Under the pieces are notes generated by a model, which saw only the letters and a program-made list of their open reading frames with translations, searched no databases and was not told where the DNA came from. Position numbers and translations under genes: made by a program. Shown one piece after another: positions 33,528 to 45,919 of a stretch of 64,000 nt of DNA; the first letter of the stretch is position 1, and each line of letters starts with the position of its first letter. This DNA is from Bryum argenteum (Eukaryota > Streptophyta > Bryopsida > Bryales > Bryaceae), in the NCBI GenBank assembly GCA_037043015.1, contig CM073322.1, forward strand, positions 14,767,601 to 14,831,600, written 5' to 3'.

Positions 33528-33585
33528 GTAAAAGTCTAGTGAAACGCAAAAGGCTAGTGAAACGTAAAAGACTAGTAAAACTAAA
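33528..33585 (+). repeat. 18-bp repeat, three copies
   Basis: Three copies of a unit like AAAGGCTAGTGAAACGTA in the unique spacer upstream of MPP copy B. Confidence 0.8.
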
Positions 33586-33849
33586 ATACACGACATAATT
33601 AAAACATCAAACGCCAGAATTATAAAATGAATTACAAAATTAGGATGGACGAACGACGAAACATCAAGTGAACGAATTACCACTGACGAGAAAACGAACG
33701 AACGAATGAAGAGCGGACGAGCGAAGAAGCGAATGGCCTCCTCCTTCATTCTACGAAGAATGCTTCCCCTGCCTTCACGGGGTATTGCTCCTGCTTAGGG
33801 CTCGCGAGCTTGCAGCTTGATTGTGGAATCGTAGACACAGGTCGCAGCG

Positions 33850-36540
33850 ATGAGGGGTGTGGCAGCGCAGAAGGCCCGGCTCGTCAAGCTGCTGGCTTTG
33901 CAGCAGCACCAGCGCCTGCTTCGCACGAGCGCCGTGAGCAGCCAGGCTGTGCCGCGCACGGAATCGCCGCAGGCGTCGAGCTCCGGGGGCTTCCTGTCAT
34001 ATTTCCTCGGCGAGCGGCCCACCACGCCCGTGCCCGCATTGTTCGAGCCCTTGGAGGGCGTCAATTTGCCCCCCGCCCTGCCCGACCATGTCGACCCCAG
34101 CGACACCAAAGTCACAACCCTAGCCAACGGGCTGAAGATCGCGTCGCAGAACATCGCCGGGCCGACGTCCACCATCGGCGTGTTCATCGACTCCGGGTCC
34201 AAGAATGAGAGCCCCTACTGCACTGGCGCGTCGCACCTGCTGGAGCGCATGGCGTTCAAGAGCACTGCAAACCGGTCGCACTTCCGGCTGGTGCGCGAGG
34301 TGGAGGCCATCGGCGGAAACGTGGCGGCCAACGCATCTCGAGAGCAGATGTGCTACACAGGCGACGCGATCAAGACGTTCATGCCGGAGATGGTGGAGCT
34401 GCTGGTGGACACGGTGAGGAATCCGCTGTTCAACGAGTGGGAGGTGCAGGAGCAGCTGGCGAAGGTGAAGGCGGAGACGGCGGAGTTGGTGAACAATCCG
34501 CAGGTGGTTATCTACGAGGCGCTGCACTCGGCTGGATACGTCGGGGGGTTGGGGCAACCTTTGATGGCACCGGAGTCGTGTTTGGGGCGGTTGAACGGAG
34601 GCGTGCTGCACGATTTCGTGAAGCAGAACTACTCAGCGCCGAGGATCGTGTTGGCAGGTAGGCATATGCATTTTATATCTGGAGTCCGTCCCGAGACGAT
34701 GTGAGTGAGTCGATGTCGTACAGGTGGGTGTGGTGATCATGTGGCTGGAACGGCAGAGTGGCACTGGTGAGAGGCGATGAAATAGGGTTAGGTGGAGCTT
34801 GAGGGGCGTTGAATGGTAATGCAGTGAACACGGCATAGAAGCATAATTGTGGTGATATTGGGAGGGCACGGAGAAGGCACTTTTATGACAAGAGGAATGT
34901 GAATGATGATGATGGGCATGCGATCGGGGCGGGCGGAGTGTGGGATTAGATTAGTGTTGACACGGTGATCAGCTGGATGACTGAGGCTTAGGAAGCAGTG
35001 TGAAGATTAGGGTATGCAGTTGTGGGTCGAGATGGAGTACGGTTTAGGGACTAAAGATGAGGTTCTTCAAAATTCAAAATTGCTCTATTTAGAGACTCTA
35101 CCGGCCCAGGCTCGGGGTCAGCTGGGGAGGTCCCTGATTGTGCACCTCATGCATTGTTTATATGAAGGAGATGGTAGCTCGAACAATTCGGAAAGAGTCC
35201 TTGGTGTGGACTGAGTTAAAGTAGTGGGGAGTTGTCGAGAGTGAGTGTTTCGTGCCGTTCGTTGTCTGGATCGTCAAAGCGAAGAACAGCATTGCCTTGT
35301 TCATTCTCTCGGCCATTGTCATCTAGAGCACTCGTGTACGTAGTCGGATGTGGGTAAGCCGTGCGATGTGTAGGGTGAATGTATCAAGGAAGTCGTGACC
35401 TCTCCAACGTGAGCGTGTTGGTGAGGCTTGGTCAGGTTTCGATGTTTTACCCAGCTGAGTTGTGGTGGCATGTTTGCAGCTTCTGGCGTCGACCACGAGG
35501 AGCTTGTTTCCATCGCGGAACCGTTGTTGGCGGATCTGCCGAGTTTCAACGAGCCCGAGCCAGTGAAGACTGAGTATGTGGGCGGTGACTGGCGGCAATC
35601 CGTGGACTCTCCGTTGACACACGTGGCTGTGGCATTCGAGGTGCCCGGAGGGTGGAGAAACGAGAAGGATTCGTACGCCGTGACCGTGCTGCAGTCGCTC
35701 CTTGGAGGTGGAGGCTCATTCTCCGCCGGCGGTCCCGGAAAGGGAATGTACTCTCGACTGTACACACGGGTAAGGCGTGGACAATGTTGGGAGTGTGTTG
35801 TGTGATGATGCTCGGAGATGTGCTGTTGATTGGGGAGAAGCTAGTATTGCGCTAGGTGGTTGCGACGTGTGATCAGTTTTCTGTTGAAGAATGTCTCGGG
35901 TGTATCTGTGCGGGAGTTGCAGGGTCAATGTGAGTATGATAGGGTCCTTAGCGACACGGAGTAGTCAAAAGAATTGACGGGAATCATCAGTCAGTAGGTC
36001 TGGTATGAGCTGGGCAATTTTGCGGCTTGCAAAAGCTAGAGCAGTGGCTGGAGTTGCGGTTGATCAGCGAGTAATGGTGGGACGTGGTTTTGTGTACAGG
36101 TGTTGAACAGATGGGAGCAGGTGCAGTCGTTCACAGCTTTCAACAGCATTTACAACGACACAGGGCTGTTCGGCATCCACGCCACATCAAATGGAGAGTT
36201 TGTTCCGAAATTGGTGGACCTGATGTGTGAGGAGTTCACGGCAGTGGCGTCGGCGGGGAAAGTGACGGAAGCTGAACTGCAACGCGCGAAGAATGCGACG
36301 GTGTCGGCAGTGCTGATGAACTTGGAGTCGCGAGTGGTCGTGACAGAAGACATCGGGCGTCAGATATTGACTTACGGTCACCGGAAGCCCGTGGCGGAGT
36401 TCCTGGAAGGCATTAATGCGTTGACGGTGGAGGACATCTCGAGCGTGGCTCAAAAGATCGTGTCGACGCCGCTGACAATGGCGTCGTGGGGCGATGTGGT
36501 GCAAGTACCTCGATTTGACGCAGTAGCGGACCGGTTTTAG
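33850..36540 (+). CDS. MPPA: mitochondrial processing peptidase alpha subunit, copy B
   Basis: Three exons: 33,850-34,657, 35,480-35,769 and 36,100-36,540; introns of 822 and 330 bases with GT-AG ends. The 512-residue product has the same presequence, degenerate HLLERM site and glycine-rich loop as copy A. The two differences seen are Val instead of Ala at residue 4 and Val instead of Met in ESRxVVTED of exon 3. Both copies have complete frames and splice sites, so both could be expressed. They lie head to head with 2.3 kb between start codons, and their immediate upstream sequences stop matching about 30 bases before the ATG. They therefore probably have different promoters. Confidence 0.95.
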
Positions 36541-36759
36541 AGGAGAGTATGGTTAGAGACAAATTTTCTTTTTCCGCGAGAAATAAATGGAGAGACACAT
36601 CCACATTGAGAATTCTGAGCAGCAGACGCTTCATACGCAATCCCTGTGTACATGCACCAGTTGATATGTTGGTGGGTTTCCATCATTGTTGTTCATGGGA
36701 CTAATCAGCGCTGTGAGGATTCTCTTCTCTCGCGTCCTTGAGGGTTTTGTCGGGAATCG

Positions 36760-37800
36760 ACTAAGCTTATTGAGGTTTTAGCTTATGTGTGCCTACGAAA
36801 TTAATGAAGTCCGTGTCGACAAACGGTGCCGAATGACATGGGCCAGGTCGACGCAGCGGGGACTGATGTCGGTATCTCTGGTCCAATATGTCCGGGTCTG
36901 AACTCCTGCTAGACCCTCGGCATTACTGGCTGAGTTGGCGCACCGATAGGCCACTCTGTTGGAAGTAATAAGTGCTGTTGGAATTTTGAGAGTGGTATGT
37001 ACTTCTGACTAACACGCCTCAGACTTCTTTCCTTTCTTTGTCCTTTTCACCTTGATTGTGGCTTGGGGCTGTTGTTGCTTGGCTTCTCCAATTCAGCCTC
37101 ATGGGCTTCAACTTCGGCATAACAGATTTCCAAATCAGCCTCATATATGGAGGGGAGTCTCGTGTGAAGGGGAGTCTCGTACGGAGGGGAGTTCATTTTT
37201 TGATGCTTGCCTGGTACCTTAGAGAACCAGGAGGTAGCAGCTCTCCTGCTGCTTGGTTGCAGCTCTCCTGCTGCTTGGTTCAATTTTTGTTGGCACATGC
37301 TATCCTGCTGCTTGGTTCAATTTTGGGTGGCACATGGCACCATGGCACATTCTGTATGGTTCACTTTCTCTCTCTCAATCCAACCCGGACAAGGAGTTAC
37401 CGTGATCTCCGTTGCGGTTTGTCATCCTTGGCCATCCCAATTCTGAGGATGGGATATTTGGAAGTTGGTTAGTTGGGTGAGACACGTTCTCGTGCAGTGA
37501 GTGCAGGTGCAAATAAGGTAAGTCTGGATGCTTCTCGTACGAATGATCAGCTAAGAAACGCAACATGGAGAAAAAGTCACGCGTCTTTGTGAATGCCTTC
37601 TTGTAGTTGAGCTAAAGGATTCTACCGATGAGATGCTACGGATTCCACGAACTGGAATTTGCAGCGGAAGGTCGGTCACAGAAACAAAGAGTCCTGGTAG
37701 ATTCCGTTTGCTCGCATCCAGATTGGGCGTTTTGAATTGTTGAGGTTGGGGACTAGGGCCAACCTTTCAGAAATTCTGGGGCGTCCTTGCGGACGCCGCA
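36760..37800. other. extra non-coding sequence in the right arm
   Basis: No supported gene. A short direct duplication with GCAGCTCTCCTGCTGCTTGG words lies at 37,225-37,320. This block has no counterpart in the left arm, so it is an insertion on this side or a deletion on the other. Confidence 0.5.
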
Positions 37801-37885
37801 GGGGGGTTGGAAATAGTTTTCAACCAGCAATTGACGCGTCTCGGTATAACCTCCCTAACTGCGTCATTGCCCCAAGCGCAAAGAT

Positions 37886-39332
37886 ACAGCGACCGGCGTC
37901 CGGAACCCGTTTATATGGTCTCTGCTGCCGTTGCCGTTGGGAAACGGCCACCAATCCGTAAGGGTTATGCAGCGCACTTCGTTCCAGTCCGCAGCCCATC
38001 GTGCCTGAGCTGGGCGACCCATTCATTAAGTTAAACGCAGCTCAATCAAATCTGGAACACAATAGCGTTAACACTAGTATACACAGCTTGCACGAGGACA
38101 TGAAATCCTGGGTCCATCTTGCTCTACCTGACTGCTTAACCTGTCATCGATTATTCTGCAGAAATCATCAGTAAAGTAGCTATGTCCCACATAAGAGTAA
38201 TGCCGTACGAGGTCCAGGTATCGAAAGCGAAATTCCATAACTCTGAAGCTGGAGGCAAAGTTTAATGCATTTAAAAATCGTAGCGGTGGTCAGATAAATG
38301 GGGCAGGTGGAATCGCTACCGCAAGACCTCTTCGTCACCGCACTGGACGCATGTTAGCGCACCAGCGCTGCCAGGACCTATTGACCATGATGCAAAATTC
38401 TTCAAGTATTCCTCAATTTGTCTTCACTTCAGTGTCTGATGCCTAATCTTTGAAACATCTGCTGAGTAGTGCCAGTGAATGGGACTAAAGTGAGAGAGAC
38501 AATACCAATGCATGCTCTAGAGGCCCGCCGAGACTCTTTCCCGAGCCCTTGTACTCTTCCCACTACCCATTCTCCTACACCCGAAAGGGAAATGACGACA
38601 TTGCAGATACAAATATGTGAGAAGAGAATTTTCTGACAGGAAGAGTTCTTATACATGAATGAACTTTGTAATATAGATTGAATTGAGTATGTACCCTCAC
38701 ATCAATGGTCAGAACCTCTGGTCCAACGAGAAGCGGTGGGAATGATCACCTCTTTCGACTCCTTAAGGCCAGGGCTTCTTTTTTCGTTCGCCAGATTCCC
38801 CTCTTGGCCAGTAACATATCTTCCTTCCAAAATATGACCTAACCCATGTTTGACAGCAAAGGGAATCTGTCAGTTTGTCGCAAAAAAAAAAAACGCTGCT
38901 TAAGGCCCTTGTGATTCTTTTTTTGGGTTTATTTTCCACAAGCCGCAAACTTGTAATTTTCTGAACAGTTCTTTTGTAATTCCATACTCGATTACTAGTG
39001 ATTCAAAAAGAAAAAGCAACGGTTATGTAAAATGACTGGATGCTTGATAGTGTTCAAAGATTCCAGGAGTGCCAAGGAAATGAGTGCAATGCTACAGAAG
39101 TGGCTCTTTGGGAACTTCGCACACTCCGCACAAGTACAGTATATTACATCGCGTGACGTAATATATGACTTACATTTCGAATGATTAATTTTCTGGTTCG
39201 GAAATAGCCCCGAGTTTCCGTGTCTCTTACTGTTGCCGCAATTGTGGATCATGAGCAAGTAAAGACTGCTCCACAGTCATCGGAGTGCAGAGAATTTTTT
39301 ACTGCACTCTCTTGCATCACCTAGTACTCAGT
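37886..39332. other. intergenic stretch
   Basis: No supported gene. An A12 run is at about 38,881-38,892. Short open frames on both strands look random. Confidence 0.4.
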
Positions 39333-39336
39333 TTAA

Positions 39337-39695
39337 CCCTTAAACGTATAAGGTGACCCGAGGGGCCTTTTCCAACAGAATCTCCTCTCTAGCTCTCAAT
39401 GTACTAAACTTTTCACTCATATTTTGATGTCAAACTGGTCACCTTCTTGTGATGATTCAAAAAGTGAAATTTTAGAATTCAAATCACAATTTGTATGAGT
39501 GATTTTGTGCTTTGAAAGGATTGTGGTACGTAGGTTGGGGTTGTACAATACTTGTAGGAGGTAGCAAGCTCATCATTGAGTGGATCATTCATGATGCCCA
39601 AGTTCAAAAAGTGCACTATTCATGATGCCCAAGTCCAAAAGATGTTGTGATCCAATTTTGGGCTGCCCAAATCCGTATAGCCTGACGTTTAAGGG
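39337..39695. mobile_element. piggyBac-like non-autonomous element (MITE) with TTAA flanks
   Basis: Bounded by TTAA at 39,333-39,336 and 39,696-39,699. The ends are CCCTTAAACGT and ACGTTTAAGGG, a perfect 11-base inverted repeat. The 359-base interior has no gene; it contains two copies of TTCATGATGCCCAAGT. TTAA target and CCC start fit piggyBac. The terminal sequence differs from that of the 6-kb copy at 8,268 beyond the first bases, so it belongs to another family. Confidence 0.75.
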
Positions 39696-39699
39696 TTAA

Positions 39700-40552
39700 C
39701 TTCTGAAGGAGAAGTTTAACAATGACCTCCAGACGGTCACATCTAACAATGACCTCCAGACGGTCATGTCTGAAATCCTTGAACAAAGTTAATATGAATT
39801 CTATTTTCAAAAATTCAACTGTAGGATCATCTTCATAAGTGTCTGCCCACCAATTTTTATCATATCTTTATTAAACGGTTCTTGAGATATATTCAGTCAA
39901 AGTTTTAATTTTTGTAAAATCAACCATTTCTTTTTTTGATCAAATCGAGCACAATATGGTGGATTTTGACTTTAGGGTTGAGCATAGATTGCCACGATTG
40001 CTCTACTACTTGCTATTTAGGTTGAAGATTGTATTCTTCTCATTTGAATAATACATGAAATGGTTTTTTTTCTTCAAGAGAAGAAGAGAGACAAGATTGT
40101 ACGTATGATGCTTGTATATTGAGCATAAGGAAGGGAGGGTGTATTTGTCAAAATTACGTGCATTCAATTGTATAGCACCCCAAATGTGCCACTTAGAGCA
40201 AGTTTCCTTATAAGCCCATCCCCATCCCCCTTCGTCTTATAAAACAACAAATCATATAATATAGTCTGATTTGGTGTTGTACGAGGCAAACGGGGGATAG
40301 GGACAGCCTTGCATAAAAAATTGCTCTTACTCGTGAGCACCAATACCCAATTTTTTTTAAGAACAACCATGAATTATCTAGTATGCACCATTACTATGGT
40401 ACAATCAAGAGACAAAAGTTATGAGGAATTGAAGATCATTATATAGTGCCACTTATTGATAGTTACATTGCCAATAGGTAATGATAGATTCTTGAAACAA
40501 TTTTGTGCATGGTTTTACAAATATTGCCTTCTATATGCAAAAAATAATAGTG
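39700..40552. other. intergenic stretch
   Basis: AT-rich, no supported gene. A local duplication of AACAATGACCTCCAGACGGTCA occurs at 39,717-39,766 just outside the MITE. Confidence 0.4.
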
Positions 40553-40564
40553 TACAAAATGACA

Positions 40565-40836
40565 AAGGTACCACAAGCCTTGGCTTGGTGGTTAGGGTTC
40601 ATGGCCTCCAATGAGGAGGTTGTGGGTTTTGGTTTCCATGTCGACGTAGTGCTCACCACCATAGTCCACCCAACCATGGTGGCGGGTTCTTAAACCACGT
40701 TATATGAGTACCTCAACTTAGCCCTTTGGGGGATACCATGTCGGGTATCTCTAAGGCACTAGTGACTAGCTAACGAACGAACACACTATTCACGCCGGCC
40801 TCTAAAGTCTAAATAGGTTGGAGATTCTCTTCTTTT
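40565..40836 (+). mobile_element. tRNA-derived SINE, Au-SINE-like head
   Basis: The head contains TGGCTTGGTGGTTAGGG (box A region, about 40,581) and GAGGAGGTTGTGGGTTTTGG (box B region, about 40,613-40,632, degenerate), in the order and spacing of the Au SINE of plants. The 3' end is the short T-rich TTCTTTTT. The element is flanked by 12-base near-perfect target duplications, TACAAAATGACA (40,553-40,564) and TACAAGATGACA (40,837-40,848), one mismatch. No open frame of significance. Confidence 0.8.
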
Positions 40837-40848
40837 TACAAGATGACA

Positions 40849-41852
40849 TTGTTTCCAGATGAGCAAATTGCTCATTAAAACCAATCGTGCTGCAAGGTCC
40901 TAGGAAAACCGCATCATGGCATATAAGGCGTCATGGCATGTTTTTTAAGCCAGTAACTAAAGACATACAGCACTCCGATTGCTAACTTACCACCAGACAG
41001 CCAAGGAAAATATTTTAAAACCAAATTCACATTTTATCCACTTTTTACTTTTGCACCTCCGATCCCATCAGAGGGCCAAAATCAAGGTGAATTGTCAAAT
41101 TACCGTATGACAGATGAAGCTTCCTTGGAAGCCTTGACCAATGACCACTCACTCCTGATTGCTATTTCTCTCCGAGACCAACTTCACGGAAAGAGATTCC
41201 GCTAAGTTATTTCCTAACAGTGTCAAGAAGTTGCATGGAATTTTGGTTCGAGGTGAGTTTGGGTGTCGTTTCTTACAAATCTAGTTGATAAATAGAAGTA
41301 TGGAGATCTATTTTTGAACTATCATAAATAGAGCGCCAATTTAGTCCCTAATTATGCAGAGTACCATCGTGCATTAGAGTATGAGTGTCTTTCCTCGTAG
41401 TTGACATGTCATTCTCCCAATAACTTCGAAAGTACCTATACAACAACCTTTTTGAGTACATGTTACTGTTGAGTGAAAAAGCTATTACGTCCCTCTGTGG
41501 TCAAGAAGCCTAGTGCTCCATTATTGGTATTGCTCTAGTTTTGAGCACTCTTTTTATTGCCCTAACATGTTTTGACATCTACTCTTCCTACAAATGTCTA
41601 AAAACACCTCATATGCTCCAGTTGGACAAACTTTGAGTAAGATATGGCTGTTTGAAAATGTCGACGATTGGTTGTTTTGTCCACTTTCAGTAAAATACAT
41701 AATCTCTATGTACATGTAGCTCGGCTCAAGCTCAGCTGTCATTGAATTGATAATTTGAATATTCCCATTATAACAAAATAAGTGTTTTACACATTATCTA
41801 ACAAAACAAAATTCAGCCAATAATCAAAGCAATTTTCATACGTATTGGAAAT
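40849..41852. other. intergenic stretch
   Basis: No supported gene or repeat of note. Confidence 0.4.
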
Positions 41853-42095
41853 GTAAGTAGCGACACTAAATTTGATAATTAGTGTTAGATTATTATAAGA
41901 TTTGAAAATGCTATAAGTTTTTACTTTTGTCTAAAAAAATTTACCAAGAGCATTGATTCTGATACTATATAAGGACCCCTATCTTGGCCAATATAGTGGG
42001 TACAATTATTGAACAACACTAAAAACTTACAACATGTTTATGTAAATTAGTGTATCTAACACTAATTATCAAATTTAGTGTAGTGTCCCTTTTAC
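41853..42095. mobile_element. foldback MITE with about 27-bp core inverted repeat
   Basis: The arms share CACTAAATTTGATAATTAGT plus GTTAGAT in opposite orientation (41,864-41,890 and about 42,054-42,080). Homology continues outward with small gaps (GTAAGTAGCGACACT against GTAAAAGGGACACT). The interior is AT-rich and non-coding. I could not find a clear target-site duplication, so the superfamily is open. Confidence 0.6.
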
Positions 42096-43949
42096 AATTG
42101 CAAATTTGTTATTATAGTAAAAAATGAATTCAAAATTGTCCGACGGGTGTTTATAGTGTTCCTGTATCATACCCAGAGCATTGAAAGTTACCATAATATC
42201 TAATTCGGAAAATTTATAGAAATTGGAAAGCATACAGTAAAAAGATGGTATACTGCTCATGCTGGGGCCACACTGACCATATGAAATGACGGCCATATAG
42301 GTTTTGTAAAAGGATCTCCTCAAAATAGTCGCGTACCATTATATAGTATTTAAAATCCTTTGAACTAGCAGTCAATTTTGTCAAGTGGCGGTTGTGCCAT
42401 TCTTTTAAAGGCCAGTTGGGTTTTTGAGTTTAAAACTGAACACCATTCTCATGTTGTGATCTAAGGTAGACAATGCTAAATCGGTGCATCTCCTTAAACC
42501 GTCCACTCTATAGTCTTGCCTACTTTCTAGATTTCATGTAGAAGGATGTACACATGGAGCATGTGAACAGTTTTAGGTAATGTGGTACATGTCACTTCTA
42601 ATTTTGTTATTAAATTTTATAAGTGCTTTAAAAATATTACAAAAGTATGGAAACTTCTTTACTTCTTCATATCCATGATTGAAAAATACTGATTCAAATA
42701 TACCAAGTTTCCAACTATAGTGTAGTCCTTAAATCCGCAGTTTAAACATTGTCTACCTTAACCTTCTCTACAATGAATGTGTCTACAGTTCCTTATGGTC
42801 CCTACGATCTCCAAAATTATCATGGAACGGACAGTCCAGTTTGCTAGGCAACGTGACCCTGGCATGAGCTGCTGTTGAGATTGATGAAATATTAATTCTA
42901 TGCATCAGCTTCTTCAAAATCTTCTGCTGCTCATCAAATTAGGAATGGTTAGTTCACTTGACTATGATTGAAGACATGGTACGAACTGAAGCCCAGATAT
43001 ACGGAGACCTCCACCGCAGCCAACACAAGAAAAATACAGAAATTTTTTCAAGCTCCAAACATCAGAAAATTTTAGTTGTTACATTAGTTGGTGACATTCG
43101 AAGTCAAAACTCCGTAAGTGGTTCAAAATTTCTTGCGTAAAACTCTGAGAAAGTGATTGCATTTCTCTCAAATGATTGATTGTTTCTAAAAAAAAAGAAA
43201 TTCGGGAAAAAAAACAAATGAGTCCAAAATTTCTACACCAAATACAGTAAGGGAAATTCGTGCACAATGATTTGAAATCTGGAAAGATCTACTAATAATG
43301 GCTACAAGTCGAATAAGCTTTAACAAACTCAGTCCGCACAAAACACAAATCATCTAACTTTCATTCGCGTCAAAAAAAAGAAGAAGCACAAAACATCATA
43401 CGATTCAGACAGGTATAGGCGTGCGAGCAAACTTGGCTGAGGATTCGGCACCCCGTATTAGAAACCGGCACAGCATCATTCAGAGATTGTGGAACTGGGA
43501 GAGCATCTCGCTTGCAGTCAACTACGTACTGTTGAACTTCCATCAAGTGGATCCATGAATCCAGCTCCTCACTGTATAATATGAATAAAACCCCAACCTC
43601 GCACCCCAACACCAACAATCGCAAGTAAAACGAACTCGTACTTGCCATCCCTGCACGCGCTCATCGATCGATCACCAGCAAACTTCCAGCTATGGGGTCA
43701 TCGCCAGAAGCCATGTAACTATGCTCTTATCTCTCCTTAACGGCTAGTTTTGTCACTGTCTAGTCTGTGTAACTGTTGAAGTGTTGAGTCGAATAATCTT
43801 TCGATCAGACTGACTGTTGAGTCTGATCGGAAGCTAGACTGATGGATCGATACTGTGTTGAAGTTTTGTTACTGCAATGGCGATGGATCGATACTGTGCT
43901 GATGGTTCGATACTGTGTTGGTGATGGATTGAATCTGTGGTGCTAGCTG
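42096..43949. other. intergenic stretch upstream of the dehydrogenase gene
   Basis: No supported gene. At 43,840-43,945 short repeats of GATGGATCGATACTGTG lie directly before the start codon, within the presumed 5' untranslated region or promoter of the dehydrogenase. Confidence 0.45.
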
Positions 43950-45919
43950 ATGGATCCGTGCATGATTTGGTGGATCAGATGGACGAAGGATACAGTGGCG
44001 GTGGTGACAGGGAGCAACAGAGGGATCGGATTCGAGCTAGTGCGGCAGCTGGCGCAGCGCGGGGTCACCGTGGTGATGACTTCTCGGGATGAGGCGGCAG
44101 GGCAGGAGGCTGTGAAGGTGTTGCGAGGCGAGGGGCTGGAAACTGTGCATCTTCACCAGCTCGATGTTACCGACGCCGCGTCCATTCAAGCGCTCGCAGC
44201 TTGGCTTCAAGCTCAATTCGGCGGCATCGATATCCTGGTCAGTTCTCTCTCGTGAACTGCTGTGTATTTCGTACCCATTTTGAGAGATCTCCAGTAGTCT
44301 GGACAATTTTTTTTTTTACCATTTATGATGTTTGATGCTCCGGACGTTGCTGACACTCGATCGTTCGGCACAGCAATCATGGCAGTCTCTTCCTTGGTTC
44401 TTTTGACTAGAACATACACTTTTGAGAGAAGTCAATGATGTGATAGTATTGGCTTACCAAGTCTTGATCTAGACTTGCATTTGTGGTCTAAGAAAAAGAG
44501 ATGCGATGAAGTATGGTAATGGTGATTTGCAAGGCAATTTTGATGAGTGAGTGATAGGATATTCTTCTAGTTTAATGGATTAGTAGCATGATTGATTGGT
44601 TGAAGTAAGAAGGCATGTCATGACAAGGTAACTATCTTGTGGTACTTCATGTATCAATCGTTTTTGAATGTTTCAATCATTGTCAAAAATTATTAAAATT
44701 TTAAAAAAATGCTTATTTTTGAATTTGAGATTGATACTTGCTTTGTATGATTGTATGGGGAGTAGGTGAATAATGCTGGAATCCAATTGATGTCGGATAC
44801 ATATCCTCATGCTGTACAAACTATGGATACCAACTACTTTGGAGCAAAAAATGTCACAAAAGCATTGAAACCTCTATTTCGGGAATCTACCAATGGACCT
44901 CGGATTGTGATGAATACTTCACGGATGGGACAACTTAAGGTACTATTTTTAACTTGATTTCTCTTTTGATTTGTGTCATGAAGAATGTCAAAAACTTGAG
45001 CATCAAACGAGATATAGTTCAACTAGTAAGGTCTCTGTTGGGACGACGGGAAAGGTCTTTACATGATACTTCTAAAAAATTATCCCGTATCTACCATTTC
45101 CTCAAACCGTATTTTTCTTTCTTTTTTTCTTTTTTTATATGTATTTTTGGTACATAATCCAAAGAACATAAAAGAAGCTAGGTAGGTTGATAAGTTCGTA
45201 GGTTGACCAGAAGGTTTGAATATTGGTAGGTTGGTACATTGGTGGGAAGGAAGAATTGCCCAGTTTTGATACATATATAGATAATGATAGATTCCCATAT
45301 TTACTTGCAGAGATTGATATGCCTAAATTTTTTCATGTGCAAGTTTGCTTGAGAAAGATTTTGCCCTAGATTCTACGAAAGGAGATTTTCAATTGAAAAG
45401 TGCTTTGTATTGAATCGAAAATATCTTGTTATTCTAGTCTCCTCTTAACTTCTTTGGCTCTGATCTCATTTACAGCGTTTCACAAAAAGCGATTGGATGA
45501 CAAATCAGCTAGGCGATTTGGAGAAATTGAACGAGGAATACATAGACAGAGTAGCGATGCAATATTTGTCAGATGTGAAGGACGGGACTTGGATTGACAA
45601 AGAATGGGCACCCAATGTATACCAATATAGTGAAGCCAAAGCATGCCTAAATGCATACGCAAGAGTGTTGGCAAGGGACTTGGCCACAGCGAAGGTGCCC
45701 ATATTCGTGGCTGCCTTGTGCCCAGGTGCAGTGGAATCGGGTATGACGATTGGAAACCTGCCAATTTATCTTGCCATGGGGCTAACGAGGGAGGAGCTTC
45801 AACTGAAGCCAACCGAGGTTGGAGCCGGCTTCCTTCTGCGTTTGATTCTTCATCCTCGACAAGACTTCCCGAATGGAAAAATGTTCTGGGAATCTGACCT
45901 CACACCACATTCTTGGTGA
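43950..45919 (+). CDS. short-chain dehydrogenase/reductase (carbonyl or menthone reductase-like)
   Basis: Three exons: 43,950-44,237, 44,766-44,939 and 45,476-45,919; GT-AG joins, all in phase 0, giving 301 residues. NADP-binding motif TGSNRGIG is at 20-27, NNAG at 98-101, the catalytic Ser in MNTSRMG at about 148, and the YxxxK pair at Tyr205-Lys209 (YSEAK). All classical SDR catalytic residues are present. A Ser-Tyr insertion region before YxxxK (EKLNEEYIDR) resembles plant carbonyl reductase/neomenthol dehydrogenase-like SDRs, which reduce aldehydes and ketones with NADPH. No targeting peptide is obvious; the N-terminus is short and Trp rich. The substrate cannot be told from sequence. Confidence 0.92.

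Larger units (their letters stand above)
33820..37885 (+). repeat. right arm of the inverted alpha-MPP duplication
   Basis: Mirror of 28,425-31,537. From the inner edge through exon 1 and roughly the first 190 bases of intron 1 I see almost no difference between arms. The rest of intron 1 is clearly diverged, exon 2 has several silent differences near its 3' end, and the outer part holds extra sequence at about 36,760-37,800. Confidence 0.9.

Noticed and set aside
31508-33849. A bidirectional promoter shared by the two MPP copies
   Set aside because: 2.3 kb separates the genes, another gene lies between, and homology ends about 30 bases upstream of each ATG.
40575-40640. Possible tRNA gene
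   Set aside because: Box A and B like sequences are present but no cloverleaf closes; the 272-base unit with target duplication is a SINE.
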